Below are positions 1-8,464 of a stretch of 31,968 bases of DNA, in pieces. A program made the position numbers and the translations under genes. Origin of the DNA: Leptotrichia_A sp041815005 (GTDB lineage: Bacteria; Fusobacteriota; Fusobacteriia; Fusobacteriales; Leptotrichiaceae). Numbering within the stretch: the first letter of the stretch is position 1; each line of letters begins with the position of its first letter. The notes below the pieces were generated by a model. That model was not told where the DNA came from, made no database searches, and worked only from the letters and a program-made list of their open reading frames with translations. The stretch covers positions 1 through 31,968 of the forward strand of contig JBGXYD010000063.1 in NCBI GenBank assembly GCA_041815005.1, read 5' to 3'.

Positions 1-268
1 GTTATGAATATTCTACTCAAATACAAACAGTTTTTATTTTAAAAGGCTGATTTTAAGAAGATTTAAGTATAATAAAAGTTACCTAATAATTTATTATTTT
101 CCAATGCCTTATTTAATTGATGGGGATTTATATTTAAAGTATATTTTTTTCATATGAATTCCATTTATAAAATGAATATTAGCTATACAAATAACAGTTG
201 ATTAAAAGGGAAAATAAGGTTATAATAACTTAATTATAAAATTGTGATGTGAAAGGAAGTATAAGACT
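1..268. other. Leader region before first oppA, no gene
   Basis: Very AT-rich stretch with no convincing reading frame and no RNA gene that I can recognise. The only feature I can support is the promoter at 198-226, followed by the ribosome site GGAAG just before the ATG at 269. What lies to the left of the window is unknown. Confidence 0.5.
198..226 (+). promoter_or_regulatory. Sigma70-type promoter for first oppA
   Basis: TTGATT at 198-203 and a perfect TATAAT at 221-226 are separated by 17 bases. Transcription would begin near 233, giving a leader of about 35 bases before the ATG at 269. This is a visual match to the consensus only. Confidence 0.6.
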
Positions 269-1861
269 ATGAAAAGAATTTTGCTGATAGCAGGGCTAAT
301 TTTACTGTTTGTGATTTCATGCGGAAAAGGGGGAGATTCTTCAAAGACCTTTATATTGAACTTAAAGGAGGAAGGAAAATCTTATGATCCCCAGCTGGCA
401 AACGACTCTATGGGAGAATTTGTGGATTCGTTAATAGGGGAAAGTTTGACAAGACCTGGAGATGACGGAAAGCCTGTTCCAGGAGTTGCTGAAAAGTGGG
501 AGGCATCGCCTGATGGACTGGTATGGACATTTCATCTTAGAAAGAATGCAAAATGGTCAAATGGGGACACTATTACTGCAAAGGATTTTAAGGAAGGCTG
601 GCTAAGGGCATTGAATCCGAATACTGCCAGTGAATATGCAAAAATGCTGTATCCGATAAAGAATGCGGAAGAGTATAATACAGGAAAAGGAAAGGCTGAA
701 GATGTAGGTGTGGAAGCAAAGGATGACTTTACATTGGTGGTTACCTTGAAGGGACCGGTAACATATTTCCCTTCACTTGTACAGGTTCAGACATATCTTC
801 CTTTGAATACCAAGTTTTATAACACTGTAAAGGACAAGTATGTAACATCGCCTGAAACATCTATTTCGTCAGGAGCTTACATAATAAAGGAATGGACTAG
901 GAACAACAGTATTATCTTTGAAAAGAATCCAAATTACTGGAATAAGGATGCGATTAAGCTGGAAAGGGTGGAACTGAAGTTTATAAATGATAATTCTGCA
1001 AGTTTAAATGCCTTTAAAAATGGGGAAATAGACATGACTAATATTACGACAGAGCAGGCTAAGGAATTTTCTGGTAGTGAAGAAGCCATGATTACAAAGG
1101 ACGGTTCAGTATGGTATATGACTTATAATATGAAAAATGAAGCCCTTAGTAACAAAAAGATAAGGCAGGCACTTTCACTGGCAGTGGATAGGGAGGAACT
1201 TATAACTAAAATTCTTGATAATAAAGGTAAAGCAGCCTACACTTATACAGTGAAAGATTCAGGAATTATAGGGGTAAATAAGGATTTTGCTGAAGAGGCG
1301 GGGAATATCTTCCCAAAATATAATCCTGAAGAGGCTAAAAAACTTCTTTCAGAGGGACTAAAGGAGCTGGGAATCTCTAAACTTCCTAAACTGGAAATGA
1401 TATTTAATGATTCTGGAAACAACAAGGTAATATCAGAATATATACAGGAAAGCTTACGTAAACATTTAGGAGTAGATATTGCAATAACAGGAATGAGCTT
1501 AAATGACAGGTTGGCAAGGATGCAGCAAAAGAACTATGATATAGCACTTGCAGGATTTGCAGGAGATTATCCTGATGCCATTTCTTATCTGGAAAGATTC
1601 CAGTCAAAGCATGGTAACAATTATTCCCAGTATGTAAATCCAAGATATGACCAGCTTGTGGAATTTGTAATGACATCTCCTGACCAAAAGGCGAGGGTTG
1701 ATGCCATGATAGAAATGGAAAAGATAATAGCTGACGATATGCCTGTAGGATTGCTTTATTTCAGGGAAAATGTAAAGCTCCTGAAAAAAAGAGTAAAAGG
1801 ACTGGTTTTGCGTCCAATAGGTATAGATTATGGTCTTGATAAAGTGTACATTGAAGAATAA
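269..1861 (+). CDS. oppA: OppA-type oligopeptide-binding lipoprotein (paralog 1)
   Basis: Solute-binding protein of a peptide ABC importer (SBP_bac_5 family), 530 aa, expected to be anchored by lipid in the periplasm-facing membrane. A basic start, a hydrophobic stretch and the lipobox VISC put the modified Cys at residue 18. Family landmarks follow: PGVAEKWEAS, WTFHLRKNAKWSNGD, PNTASEYA, and later a GDYPDA-type segment near the ligand cleft. Length and order match OppA of enteric bacteria. The gene has its own promoter (198-226) and a terminator (1901-1947). No permease or ATPase genes are adjacent, so it presumably feeds a transporter encoded elsewhere. Two paralogs follow directly. Family assignment is secure; the exact peptide preference cannot be read from sequence. 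Confidence 0.93.
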   Translation: MKRILLIAGLILLFVISCGKGGDSSKTFILNLKEEGKSYDPQLANDSMGEFVDSLIGESLTRPGDDGKPVPGVAEKWEASPDGLVWTFHLRKNAKWSNGDTITAKDFKEGWLRALNPNTASEYAKMLYPIKNAEEYNTGKGKAEDVGVEAKDDFTLVVTLKGPVTYFPSLVQVQTYLPLNTKFYNTVKDKYVTSPETSISSGAYIIKEWTRNNSIIFEKNPNYWNKDAIKLERVELKFINDNSASLNAFKNGEIDMTNITTEQAKEFSGSEEAMITKDGSVWYMTYNMKNEALSNKKIRQALSLAVDREELITKILDNKGKAAYTYTVKDSGIIGVNKDFAEEAGNIFPKYNPEEAKKLLSEGLKELGISKLPKLEMIFNDSGNNKVISEYIQESLRKHLGVDIAITGMSLNDRLARMQQKNYDIALAGFAGDYPDAISYLERFQSKHGNNYSQYVNPRYDQLVEFVMTSPDQKARVDAMIEMEKIIADDMPVGLLYFRENVKLLKKRVKGLVLRPIGIDYGLDKVYIEE

Positions 1862-1900
1862 ATATTTTTAAAAATAAAATTGGTTAATGGATACCTGTGG

Positions 1901-1947
1901 AAAAAGGAAGAAAAACATCACTTAAATAGGAGTTTCTTCCTTTTTTT
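1901..1947 (+). terminator. Rho-independent terminator after first oppA
   Basis: A perfect 13-base inverted repeat (1901-1913 with 1933-1945, core GGAAGAAA/TTTCTTCC) closes a 19-base loop and ends in a run of seven T. It sits 40 bases after the stop codon and separates the first from the second oppA gene. Confidence 0.85.
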
Positions 1948-2005
1948 CTATTTTTAGATAGAAATTAACTATATATAAGACATATTATTGGAAACTTAAT
2001 AATTA

Positions 2006-2034
2006 TTGAAATTTATAAATATATGGGGTATAAT
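2006..2034 (+). promoter_or_regulatory. Sigma70-type promoter for second oppA
   Basis: TTGAAA at 2006-2011 and TATAAT at 2029-2034 with a 17-base spacer containing a GGGG just before the -10 box. It lies about 50 bases before the ATG at 2085, after the terminator of the preceding gene, so the second and third oppA probably form their own transcript. Confidence 0.65.
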
Positions 2035-2084
2035 AAAATTATATATTCAAACGAAAATTTAAGCAAAAGGAAAGGAAGAGAAAA

Positions 2085-3701
2085 ATGAAAAAATTTTTAT
2101 TTTTACTGTCAATGATGATCTTTGTATTATCTTGCGGTGGTTCAGGTAATTCTGGTAAGTCAGGGGGGGAAGTGAAAAAGGGTGGAACCCTCACAATGAA
2201 TCTTACATCAGAGCCTCAGTCCATAGATCCTCAGTTATCCACAGACATAAGTGGTGGAACAGTAAATGATTTGACTTCGGAAGGTCTTATAAGAAGGACA
2301 AAGGACGGAAAGCCTGCTCCGGGTCTTGCTGAAAGATGGGATGTATCAGAAGATAAGTTAAAGTGGACTTTTTATTTAAGGGATGGACTAAAATGGTCAA
2401 ATGGAGATCCGATTACAGCGGAAGACTTCAGAGATGGATGGTTAAGGGCATTGGATCCTAAGACGGCATCAGAGTATGCTAGAATGATATTTCCTGTAAA
2501 AAATGCAGAAGAATACAATGCAGGAAAGGCAAAAGCTGAAGATGTAGGAATAAAGGTTATAGATGATAAGACTCTAGAAGTGGAGCTTCATACACCTCTT
2601 GCCTATTTTTCAGATATAGTTACCTTTAAAACATATATGCCGTTGGAAAAGAAATTCTATGATGGAGTAGGGGATAAATACTTTACAGATGCAGACAAGA
2701 CGCTGTCATCTGGACCTTATATATTAAAGGAATGGGTAAAGGGATCTGAAATGACCCTTGAAAGAAATCCTAACTACTGGGATGCAAAAAATGTAAAGGT
2801 GGATAAGATAGTATTAAAGTTCATTAAGGAAAGTGGAGCAGCCTTAAATAACTTTAAAAATGAAGAAATAGACGTTACAGACATAACAGTGGATCAGGCC
2901 AATGAGTTTAAAGGGGATCCAAGACTTGTTTTAAGTAATGACGGTTCAGTATGGTACTTCCTGTTTAACCATAAGGTAAAGGCACTAAGCAATCCTAAAA
3001 TTAGAAAGGCATTTGTAATGGCAGTAAACAGGGAAGAGCTTGTAAACAAAGTTTTGGATGGAAGAGGAATAGTGGCTAAGAGCTTTACTCCTGCCGATAT
3101 TGGAATAAATGGACTTCAAAAGGATTTCTCTACAGAAGTTCCTACATCTATCCCAGGGTTTAATCCTGAAGAAGCTAAAAAGTTGCTTGCAGAAGGACTA
3201 AAGGAACTTGGACTTGATAAGTTCCCTGAACTTGAAATGATATTTAACGAAGGTGGAAACAATAAGCTTATAGTTGTATACCTTCAGGAAAGTCTAAGAA
3301 AAAATTTAGGGATTGAGCTAAAACTGGCTGCAATGACTTTCCCTGAAAGAATAGAAAGAATGAAGCAGAAAAACTTTGACATAGTGTATGCTGGATGGTC
3401 AGGAGACTTCCACGATCCTATAACTTATCTGGATCTATTTGCGACAAAAAGTGGAAATAACTATGGAAACTATTCAAATGCAAAATATGACGAATTGGTT
3501 AAGAAGGCTAACTCTTCAGGGGATCAGGCAGTAAGAATGCCTGCACTGATTGAAATTGAAAAAATAATTTCAGAAGATCTTCCTGTAGGTGTACTGTTCC
3601 ATAGAAAGAAATCCTACCTTGTTTCACCTAGAGTAAAAAATCTTGGATTTACGGCAATAGGTGGAGAATACTTCTTTGGTGATGTAAGTGTAGAAAACTA
3701 G
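2085..3701 (+). CDS. oppA: OppA-type oligopeptide-binding lipoprotein (paralog 2)
   Basis: Second of three tandem SBP_bac_5 peptide-binding proteins, 538 aa. The lipobox VLSC puts the lipid-modified Cys at residue 17, followed by a Gly/Ser-rich linker slightly longer than in its neighbours. It shares WTFYLRDGLKWSNGDPIT, DPKTASEYA, the RNPNYWDAKN segment and the GWSGDFHDP segment with the other two copies. The Shine-Dalgarno sequence AAAGGAAGAG precedes the ATG. Only 37 bases separate it from the third copy, with no terminator between, so the two are probably cotranscribed from the promoter at 2006-2034. Differences along the ligand-facing segments suggest divergence in peptide preference; that is inference. 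Confidence 0.93.
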   Translation: MKKFLFLLSMMIFVLSCGGSGNSGKSGGEVKKGGTLTMNLTSEPQSIDPQLSTDISGGTVNDLTSEGLIRRTKDGKPAPGLAERWDVSEDKLKWTFYLRDGLKWSNGDPITAEDFRDGWLRALDPKTASEYARMIFPVKNAEEYNAGKAKAEDVGIKVIDDKTLEVELHTPLAYFSDIVTFKTYMPLEKKFYDGVGDKYFTDADKTLSSGPYILKEWVKGSEMTLERNPNYWDAKNVKVDKIVLKFIKESGAALNNFKNEEIDVTDITVDQANEFKGDPRLVLSNDGSVWYFLFNHKVKALSNPKIRKAFVMAVNREELVNKVLDGRGIVAKSFTPADIGINGLQKDFSTEVPTSIPGFNPEEAKKLLAEGLKELGLDKFPELEMIFNEGGNNKLIVVYLQESLRKNLGIELKLAAMTFPERIERMKQKNFDIVYAGWSGDFHDPITYLDLFATKSGNNYGNYSNAKYDELVKKANSSGDQAVRMPALIEIEKIISEDLPVGVLFHRKKSYLVSPRVKNLGFTAIGGEYFFGDVSVEN

Positions 3702-3738
3702 TTATTTGTAATTAGATTAAGATAGAAGGAAGGTGTAA

Positions 3739-5328
3739 ATGCTAATGAAAAGGATTTTGTTACTTTTGACTGTCCTGATGATGGTACTTTCCTGTGGGCA
3801 GGGGAACAAAAAGGGAGATGTAATAACAATAAACTTGAGAACAGAACCTTCTTCCATAGATCCCCAGATAACCACGGATATATCAGGAGGAACAGTTGAT
3901 GAGCTCATAGTGGAAGGGCTTCTTAGAAAGGATAAAAATGGAAAATCTGTAGCAGGATTGGCTAAGGAATGGACATCTACTCCTGATGGTCTTGTATGGA
4001 CATTTAAACTAAGGGACGGGGTGAAATGGTCAAATGGTGATCCTGTTACTGCACAGGACTTTAAGGCGGGATGGTTAAGGGCATTGGATCCTAAGACTGC
4101 TGCTGGAAATGCGAATCTTTTGTTTCCAATAAAAAATGGGGAAGCCTTTAATGCCGGAACGGTAACTGCTGATAAAGTGGGAATAAAGGTCGTAGATGAA
4201 AAAACTTTGGAGGTAACTTTAGAAGCACCGACTCCTTATTTTGATGACCTTATTACATTTAAGGCTTATATGCCTTTAAATGAAAAGTTCTATAAGGAGG
4301 CAGGAGACAAGTATTTTATGGAGGCAGATAAGACTTTATCAACAGGGCCTTATATACTGAAGGAATGGGTTCATAACTCTCATCTGAAGTTTGAAAAAAA
4401 TCCTGACTACTGGGATGCAGCAAATGTAAAGACTCAAACTATAGTATTAAAGCTGATTGATCCGAATGCAGCAAGTGCCAACTTTAAAAATGGGGAAGTT
4501 GATGTTACTGCTATAAACTTTGAACATTCAAATGAATTTAAGGACAAGCCGGAACTGGTTCAGGCAAATGATGGAGGAGTATGGTACCTGCTTTTTAACA
4601 CTAAGGTAAAACCTTTGAATAATCCTAAAATCAGAAGGGCATTTTCAATGGCAATTGATAAAAATAAACTGATAACAAACTCCCTTGGTAATTCTGAAAA
4701 GGCTGTAAAGTCTTTTGTCCCGGGTGGTATTGGTATAAGAGGACTTCAAAAGGATTTTGCAGAGGAAGTTCCTACTTCGTTACCTAGCTTTAATCCAGAT
4801 GAGGCAAAAAAGCTGTTTGCAGAAGGATTGAAGGAGGAAGGGCTTGATAAGCTTCCTGAAATAGAACTTCTTTTTGGAGAAGGGATAAATACAAAGATTA
4901 TTTCCGAGTATGTTCAGGAAGAGTTAAAGAAAAATCTTGGGGTGAATCTGAAACTGACTGTAGTCCAAGGTAAGGAAAGGATACAAAGGAGTAAACAGAG
5001 GGCCTATCAAATTACCCTTCATAACTGGACAGGGGATTTCCTTGATCCTATTACGTATCTTGATTTGTTTGATTCTAAGAATCCAAACAACCGTGGAGAT
5101 TACAATAATCCAAGATACGACGAGCTTGTAAGGACAGTAAAAAGTACAGCTGATCCTGCAGTGAGGGTTCCTGCGATGATAGAAATGGAAAAAATAATCG
5201 CAGAAGATGTACCTGTAGCGATTCTTTTCCAAAGACAGAAAAGATATCTTGTAAATCCTAAGGTAAAGAACATCACATTCCTTTCTATTGGTGGAGAATA
5301 CTTCCTAAGGGAAATGTATATGGAATAG
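3739..5328 (+). CDS. oppA: OppA-type oligopeptide-binding lipoprotein (paralog 3)
   Basis: Third tandem peptide-binding lipoprotein, 529 aa. The lipobox VLSC puts the acylated Cys at residue 19. Translation is placed at ATG 3739, five bases after AAGGAAGG; an in-frame ATG at 3745 would start with the usual MKR. It carries WTFKLRDGVKWSNGDPVT, DPKTAAGN and the NPDYWDAANVK segment. One notable change is LHNWTGDF, where the neighbour has YAGWSGDF, in a region that lines the peptide site in OppA-like proteins. It ends at a strong terminator (5389-5447). No transporter core genes follow; the next gene is mnmG. Confidence 0.92.
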   Translation: MLMKRILLLLTVLMMVLSCGQGNKKGDVITINLRTEPSSIDPQITTDISGGTVDELIVEGLLRKDKNGKSVAGLAKEWTSTPDGLVWTFKLRDGVKWSNGDPVTAQDFKAGWLRALDPKTAAGNANLLFPIKNGEAFNAGTVTADKVGIKVVDEKTLEVTLEAPTPYFDDLITFKAYMPLNEKFYKEAGDKYFMEADKTLSTGPYILKEWVHNSHLKFEKNPDYWDAANVKTQTIVLKLIDPNAASANFKNGEVDVTAINFEHSNEFKDKPELVQANDGGVWYLLFNTKVKPLNNPKIRRAFSMAIDKNKLITNSLGNSEKAVKSFVPGGIGIRGLQKDFAEEVPTSLPSFNPDEAKKLFAEGLKEEGLDKLPEIELLFGEGINTKIISEYVQEELKKNLGVNLKLTVVQGKERIQRSKQRAYQITLHNWTGDFLDPITYLDLFDSKNPNNRGDYNNPRYDELVRTVKSTADPAVRVPAMIEMEKIIAEDVPVAILFQRQKRYLVNPKVKNITFLSIGGEYFLREMYME

Positions 5329-5388
5329 TTTTACTTTATCATGAAAGCTTACCATGGGAAATAAAAACTTAGAGTAGAAATTGAATAT

Positions 5389-5447
5389 AAGGACAGAAGC
5401 TGAATATGTAACGTAAAGTTTACATATGAGCTTTCTGTCCTTTTTTT
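5389..5447 (+). terminator. Rho-independent terminator after the oppA cluster
   Basis: A long hairpin: AAGGACAGAAGCT (from 5389) pairs with AGCTTTCTGTCCTT (to 5442) with one bulge. It continues through ATATGTAAC and GTTTACATAT and ends in seven T. It lies about 60 bases after the third oppA stop. Confidence 0.88.
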
Positions 5448-5630
5448 ATTATTTTAAAATTATTAAAAAAAATAAATATAAAAAATTTAGCTAAAGGTTA
5501 TATGAAAAAATAAGAATTAAAATGTAAAAATTGATACTAAAAAAATTTTTAATATATGAAATATAGACTTGAGGATACTATTGTATCTAATGATTACAAT
5601 TTGTCATTAGAAAATTCCTTCTGAAAATAA

Positions 5631-5659
5631 TTGAAAAAAGAAATTTATTAATATATAAT
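5631..5659 (+). promoter_or_regulatory. Sigma70-type promoter for the mnmG operon
   Basis: TTGAAA at 5631-5636, a 17-base spacer, then TATAAT at 5654-5659. It lies about 65 bases before the mnmG start codon and would drive mnmG, rsmG, the membrane gene and parB. Confidence 0.6.
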
Positions 5660-5726
5660 ATAAGTTAGAAAATTATGTTCAGAAATGGTGAAAGTAATAA
5701 GGAACAGATAAGGAGAAATTTTAGAA

Positions 5727-7616
5727 ATGAGAGAATACGATGTTATTGTAGTAGGTGCAGGGCATGCAGGAATAGAGGCTTCACTAGCAGCTGCAAGACT
5801 TGGCATGAAAACAGCAGTTTTTACGATAACTCTTGATAATATAGGAGTAATGTCCTGTAATCCTTCTGTGGGAGGACCTGCCAAAAGCCATCTTGTAAAG
5901 GAAGTGGATGCACTTGGAGGAGAAATGGGACGTAATATGGATAAGAGCTTTGTCCAGATGAGGGTACTGAATACTAGTAAAGGTCCAGCAGTAAGGTCCT
6001 TAAGAGCACAGTCAGACAGAAAGATATATGCAAGGGAAATGAAAAAGACGTTGGAAAGTCAGGAAAATCTCGATATAATACAGGATATCGTGACAGAGCT
6101 TATAATCGAGGAGGGGTCAGTAAAGGGATTGAGAACAAAGACAGGTCTTGAGTTTTTTTCCAAAACTGTAGTCATAGCTACAGGTACCTTTCTAAAGGGA
6201 CTTATGTACATTGGAGATAAAAGAATAAAGGGGGGAAGAATGGGAGAACTTTCCTCGGAGGAACTTTCAGATTGTCTAAAGGGGATAGGGTTTAAGATGG
6301 ATAGGTTTAAGACGGGGACTTCTCCTAGGATAGATATAAGAAGTCTGGATTTGACAAAGTTGGAGGAACAGCCAGGAGAAAAAGGGATACCCCTTAAATT
6401 TTCCATGAGAACACCAGATGAGGAAGTACTGGAAAAGCCCCAGTTATCTTGCTATCTTACAAGGACAAATAAATCTACTCACCAGATAATATTGGAAAAT
6501 CTGGATAAGGCACCTATGTATAATGGAAGTATAGACAGCACTGGTCCCAGATATTGCCCATCTATTGAGGATAAGGTGGTAAAGTTCCATGAAAAGGACA
6601 GTCATCATCTTTTTTTAGAGCCGGAAGGATTTGATACGTCAGAAGTGTATATAAGCGGCTTATCCACAAGCTATCCAGCAGAATATCAGCAGCAAATAGT
6701 AAATACGGTGGAAGGTCTTGAAAATGCCCATATTATGAGGTATGGATATGCAGTCGAATATGATATTGTAAATCCTGGAGAGCTGGATTATACCCTTGAG
6801 ACAAAAAAAATAAAAAATCTCTATCTTGCAGGTCAAATAAATGGAACAAGCGGCTACGAGGAAGCTGCGGCACAAGGGATAATAGCGGGTATAAATGCAT
6901 CTCTTAAAATAAAGGGGGAGGAGCCCTTCGTACTGGACAGGGAAAGCTCCTACATAGGAACTATGATAGACGATCTTATAAACAAGGAGCTTTTTGAACC
7001 TTACAGAATGTTTACGGCAAGATCGGAATTCAGGCTTGTGTTAAGGGAGGACAATGCAGATATAAGACTGTCTGAAAAAGCCTATAAAATAGGTTTGCTT
7101 CCTAAGAAGTACTATGACAGGATAGAGGAAAAGAAAAAAAATGTAAAGGAAACTATAGAAAAATTAGCTGATTTAAAGTTGGGATCCAGTAATAAAAGGC
7201 TTGTGGAAGTTCTTCAGAAATATGGAGAATCCTTAAAAAGCGGAACTACCTTGAAGGAAATATTGAGGAGACCTAAAGTAACTTATCAGGATATAAAATA
7301 TATTGCAGAAATTATGGAGGAGGCACCACCCCTTTCATTTGATGAGGACACTGAATATCAGATAGAGGTTCAGGTAAAGTACGAAGGTTACATTGCTAAG
7401 GCACTTCAGGTTATGGAAAGACAGAAGAAGCTAGATGACAGAAAGATACCTGAAAACTTTGACTATGAAAATATGAAGGGAATTACCCGTGAAGCCAAAC
7501 AGAGACTTATAGAAAAAAGGCCTTATAATCTGGGGCAGGCTTCAAGGATTTCGGGGGTAACCCCAGCAGATGTGTCAGTGCTTCTTATGTATCTCGAGGG
7601 GGTACTGGTTAATTAG
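5727..7616 (+). CDS. mnmG: tRNA uridine-5-carboxymethylaminomethyl modification enzyme MnmG
   Basis: FAD enzyme that, with MnmE, installs the carboxymethylaminomethyl group on the wobble uridine (U34) of certain tRNAs; cytoplasmic. The protein is 629 aa, the same length as E. coli MnmG (GidA). The dinucleotide-binding motif GAGHAGIEA is at residues 11-19, the conserved SCNPSVGG near 50, GTFLKG near 154, a GLSTSYP segment, and the FAD-contacting GQINGTSGYEEAAAQG near 370. The C-terminal helical tRNA/MnmE-binding region ends with the conserved GVTPADVSVL-type segment. AAGGAG lies 11 bases before the ATG. The partner mnmE, often just upstream, is not in this window. First gene of an operon with rsmG and parB. 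Confidence 0.97.
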   Translation: MREYDVIVVGAGHAGIEASLAAARLGMKTAVFTITLDNIGVMSCNPSVGGPAKSHLVKEVDALGGEMGRNMDKSFVQMRVLNTSKGPAVRSLRAQSDRKIYAREMKKTLESQENLDIIQDIVTELIIEEGSVKGLRTKTGLEFFSKTVVIATGTFLKGLMYIGDKRIKGGRMGELSSEELSDCLKGIGFKMDRFKTGTSPRIDIRSLDLTKLEEQPGEKGIPLKFSMRTPDEEVLEKPQLSCYLTRTNKSTHQIILENLDKAPMYNGSIDSTGPRYCPSIEDKVVKFHEKDSHHLFLEPEGFDTSEVYISGLSTSYPAEYQQQIVNTVEGLENAHIMRYGYAVEYDIVNPGELDYTLETKKIKNLYLAGQINGTSGYEEAAAQGIIAGINASLKIKGEEPFVLDRESSYIGTMIDDLINKELFEPYRMFTARSEFRLVLREDNADIRLSEKAYKIGLLPKKYYDRIEEKKKNVKETIEKLADLKLGSSNKRLVEVLQKYGESLKSGTTLKEILRRPKVTYQDIKYIAEIMEEAPPLSFDEDTEYQIEVQVKYEGYIAKALQVMERQKKLDDRKIPENFDYENMKGITREAKQRLIEKRPYNLGQASRISGVTPADVSVLLMYLEGVLVN

Positions 7617-7675
7617 AAAAGCCGAATTAACTGTATTATGTTAATTTGGACATTAAATATGGGAGTATGCAGATT

Positions 7676-8398
7676 ATGGATAATATTAAAGTAGATGACA
7701 GCATAAGGAAATATATGGAAAAACTTCTTGAAAAATCAGGAATAGAAATGATCCCTGAAAAAATTGATAAGATGCTTTTATTTCTTGAGCTTCTTTATGA
7801 GAAAAACCAGGTTATGAACCTTACTGCCATAAGGGATAAGAAGGGAATGCTTGAGAAACATTTTATAGATTCTCTTCTTCTAACAAAAATAATAATGGAA
7901 AATGAAAAAAATATTATAGATGTAGGGACAGGAGCCGGGTTTCCAGGGCTGGTTCTTGCAATATTCTATCCTGATAAAAGTTTTCTTTTGGTGGATTCGG
8001 TAAGGAAAAAGGTAGAATTTATAAGGGAAGTGATTGAAAAGCTTGATCTTGAAAATGTGGAGACCAGCTTTGAAAGGGCAGAGGAAATAATAAGGGATAA
8101 AAGGGAGGCCTTTGATGTTGCCCTTTGCAGAGGGGTGGCAAATTTGAGGGTTATATTGGAATATATGCTCCCCTTTGTAAAGGTGGGAGGAAGATTTCTA
8201 CCCCAGAAACAAAATCTTAACGAGCTTGAGGAGTCAGAAAGGGCTTTAAAGATATTGAGGGGAGAAGTAAAGGATATTTATAAGTTTACTCTTCCTGAAT
8301 CGGGAGATGGGAGAATAGTGTTGGAAATTCTGAAAGCAGGGAGAACAGATTCCAAATATCCTAGAAAAACAGGGATTCCTACAAAAAAACCCTTATAA
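7676..8398 (+). CDS. rsmG: 16S rRNA (guanine-N7)-methyltransferase RsmG
   Basis: S-adenosylmethionine-dependent methyltransferase that methylates N7 of a guanosine in the 530 loop of 16S rRNA (G527 in E. coli). The family signature LMNLTAI-like NLTAIRD precedes HFIDSLLL, and the SAM-binding loop DVGTGAGFPGL is at about residues 80-91; the later RGVANLRVILEY and GG-R-LPQK match RsmG. I place the start at ATG 7676, ten bases after GGGAG. An ATG at 7667 and a TTG at 7646 are in frame but poorly spaced from that site. The protein is about 240 aa, a little longer than usual, with a basic C-terminal tail. It is the usual neighbour of mnmG and parB. Confidence 0.94.
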   Translation: MDNIKVDDSIRKYMEKLLEKSGIEMIPEKIDKMLLFLELLYEKNQVMNLTAIRDKKGMLEKHFIDSLLLTKIIMENEKNIIDVGTGAGFPGLVLAIFYPDKSFLLVDSVRKKVEFIREVIEKLDLENVETSFERAEEIIRDKREAFDVALCRGVANLRVILEYMLPFVKVGGRFLPQKQNLNELEESERALKILRGEVKDIYKFTLPESGDGRIVLEILKAGRTDSKYPRKTGIPTKKPL

Positions 8399-8404
8399 AA
8401 TTAA

Positions 8405-8464
8405 AGAAAGGAGAAGGGCTTTTTAAGAGCAAGGGAAAGAATTTAGAAGCCCTACATACAGATG
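8405..8464 (+). promoter_or_regulatory. Structured ribosome-binding site: hairpin between Shine-Dalgarno and start codon
   Basis: The only good Shine-Dalgarno sequence (AAAGGAG, 8407-8413) lies 48 bases before the ATG at 8462, far too distant. Between them AGGGCTT (8415-8421) is perfectly complementary to AAGCCCT (8447-8453), extendable by a U-G and a U-A pair. If this stem folds, the effective spacing shrinks to one base plus the eight bases 8454-8461, which is near the optimum. The geometry is read directly; use of the hairpin in translation is inference. Confidence 0.45.

Larger units (their letters stand above)
5329..5726 (+). other. Intergenic region between oppA cluster and mnmG
   Basis: About 400 bases without a gene. 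It holds the terminator of the oppA cluster at 5389-5447 and the promoter of the mnmG operon at 5631-5659. Between them (about 5450-5630) the sequence is extremely AT-rich and shows nothing I can name. It is not an obvious replication origin, as I see no cluster of DnaA boxes. Confidence 0.5.

Noticed and set aside
5450..5630. Very AT-rich stretch before mnmG as a replication origin
   Set aside because: mnmG is often near the origin, but no DnaA boxes or repeats are seen here.
6660..6668. Perfect DnaA box TTATCCACA
   Set aside because: It is a single box inside mnmG and encodes part of the conserved GLSTS segment; no cluster or AT-rich unwinding region accompanies it, so it is not an origin.
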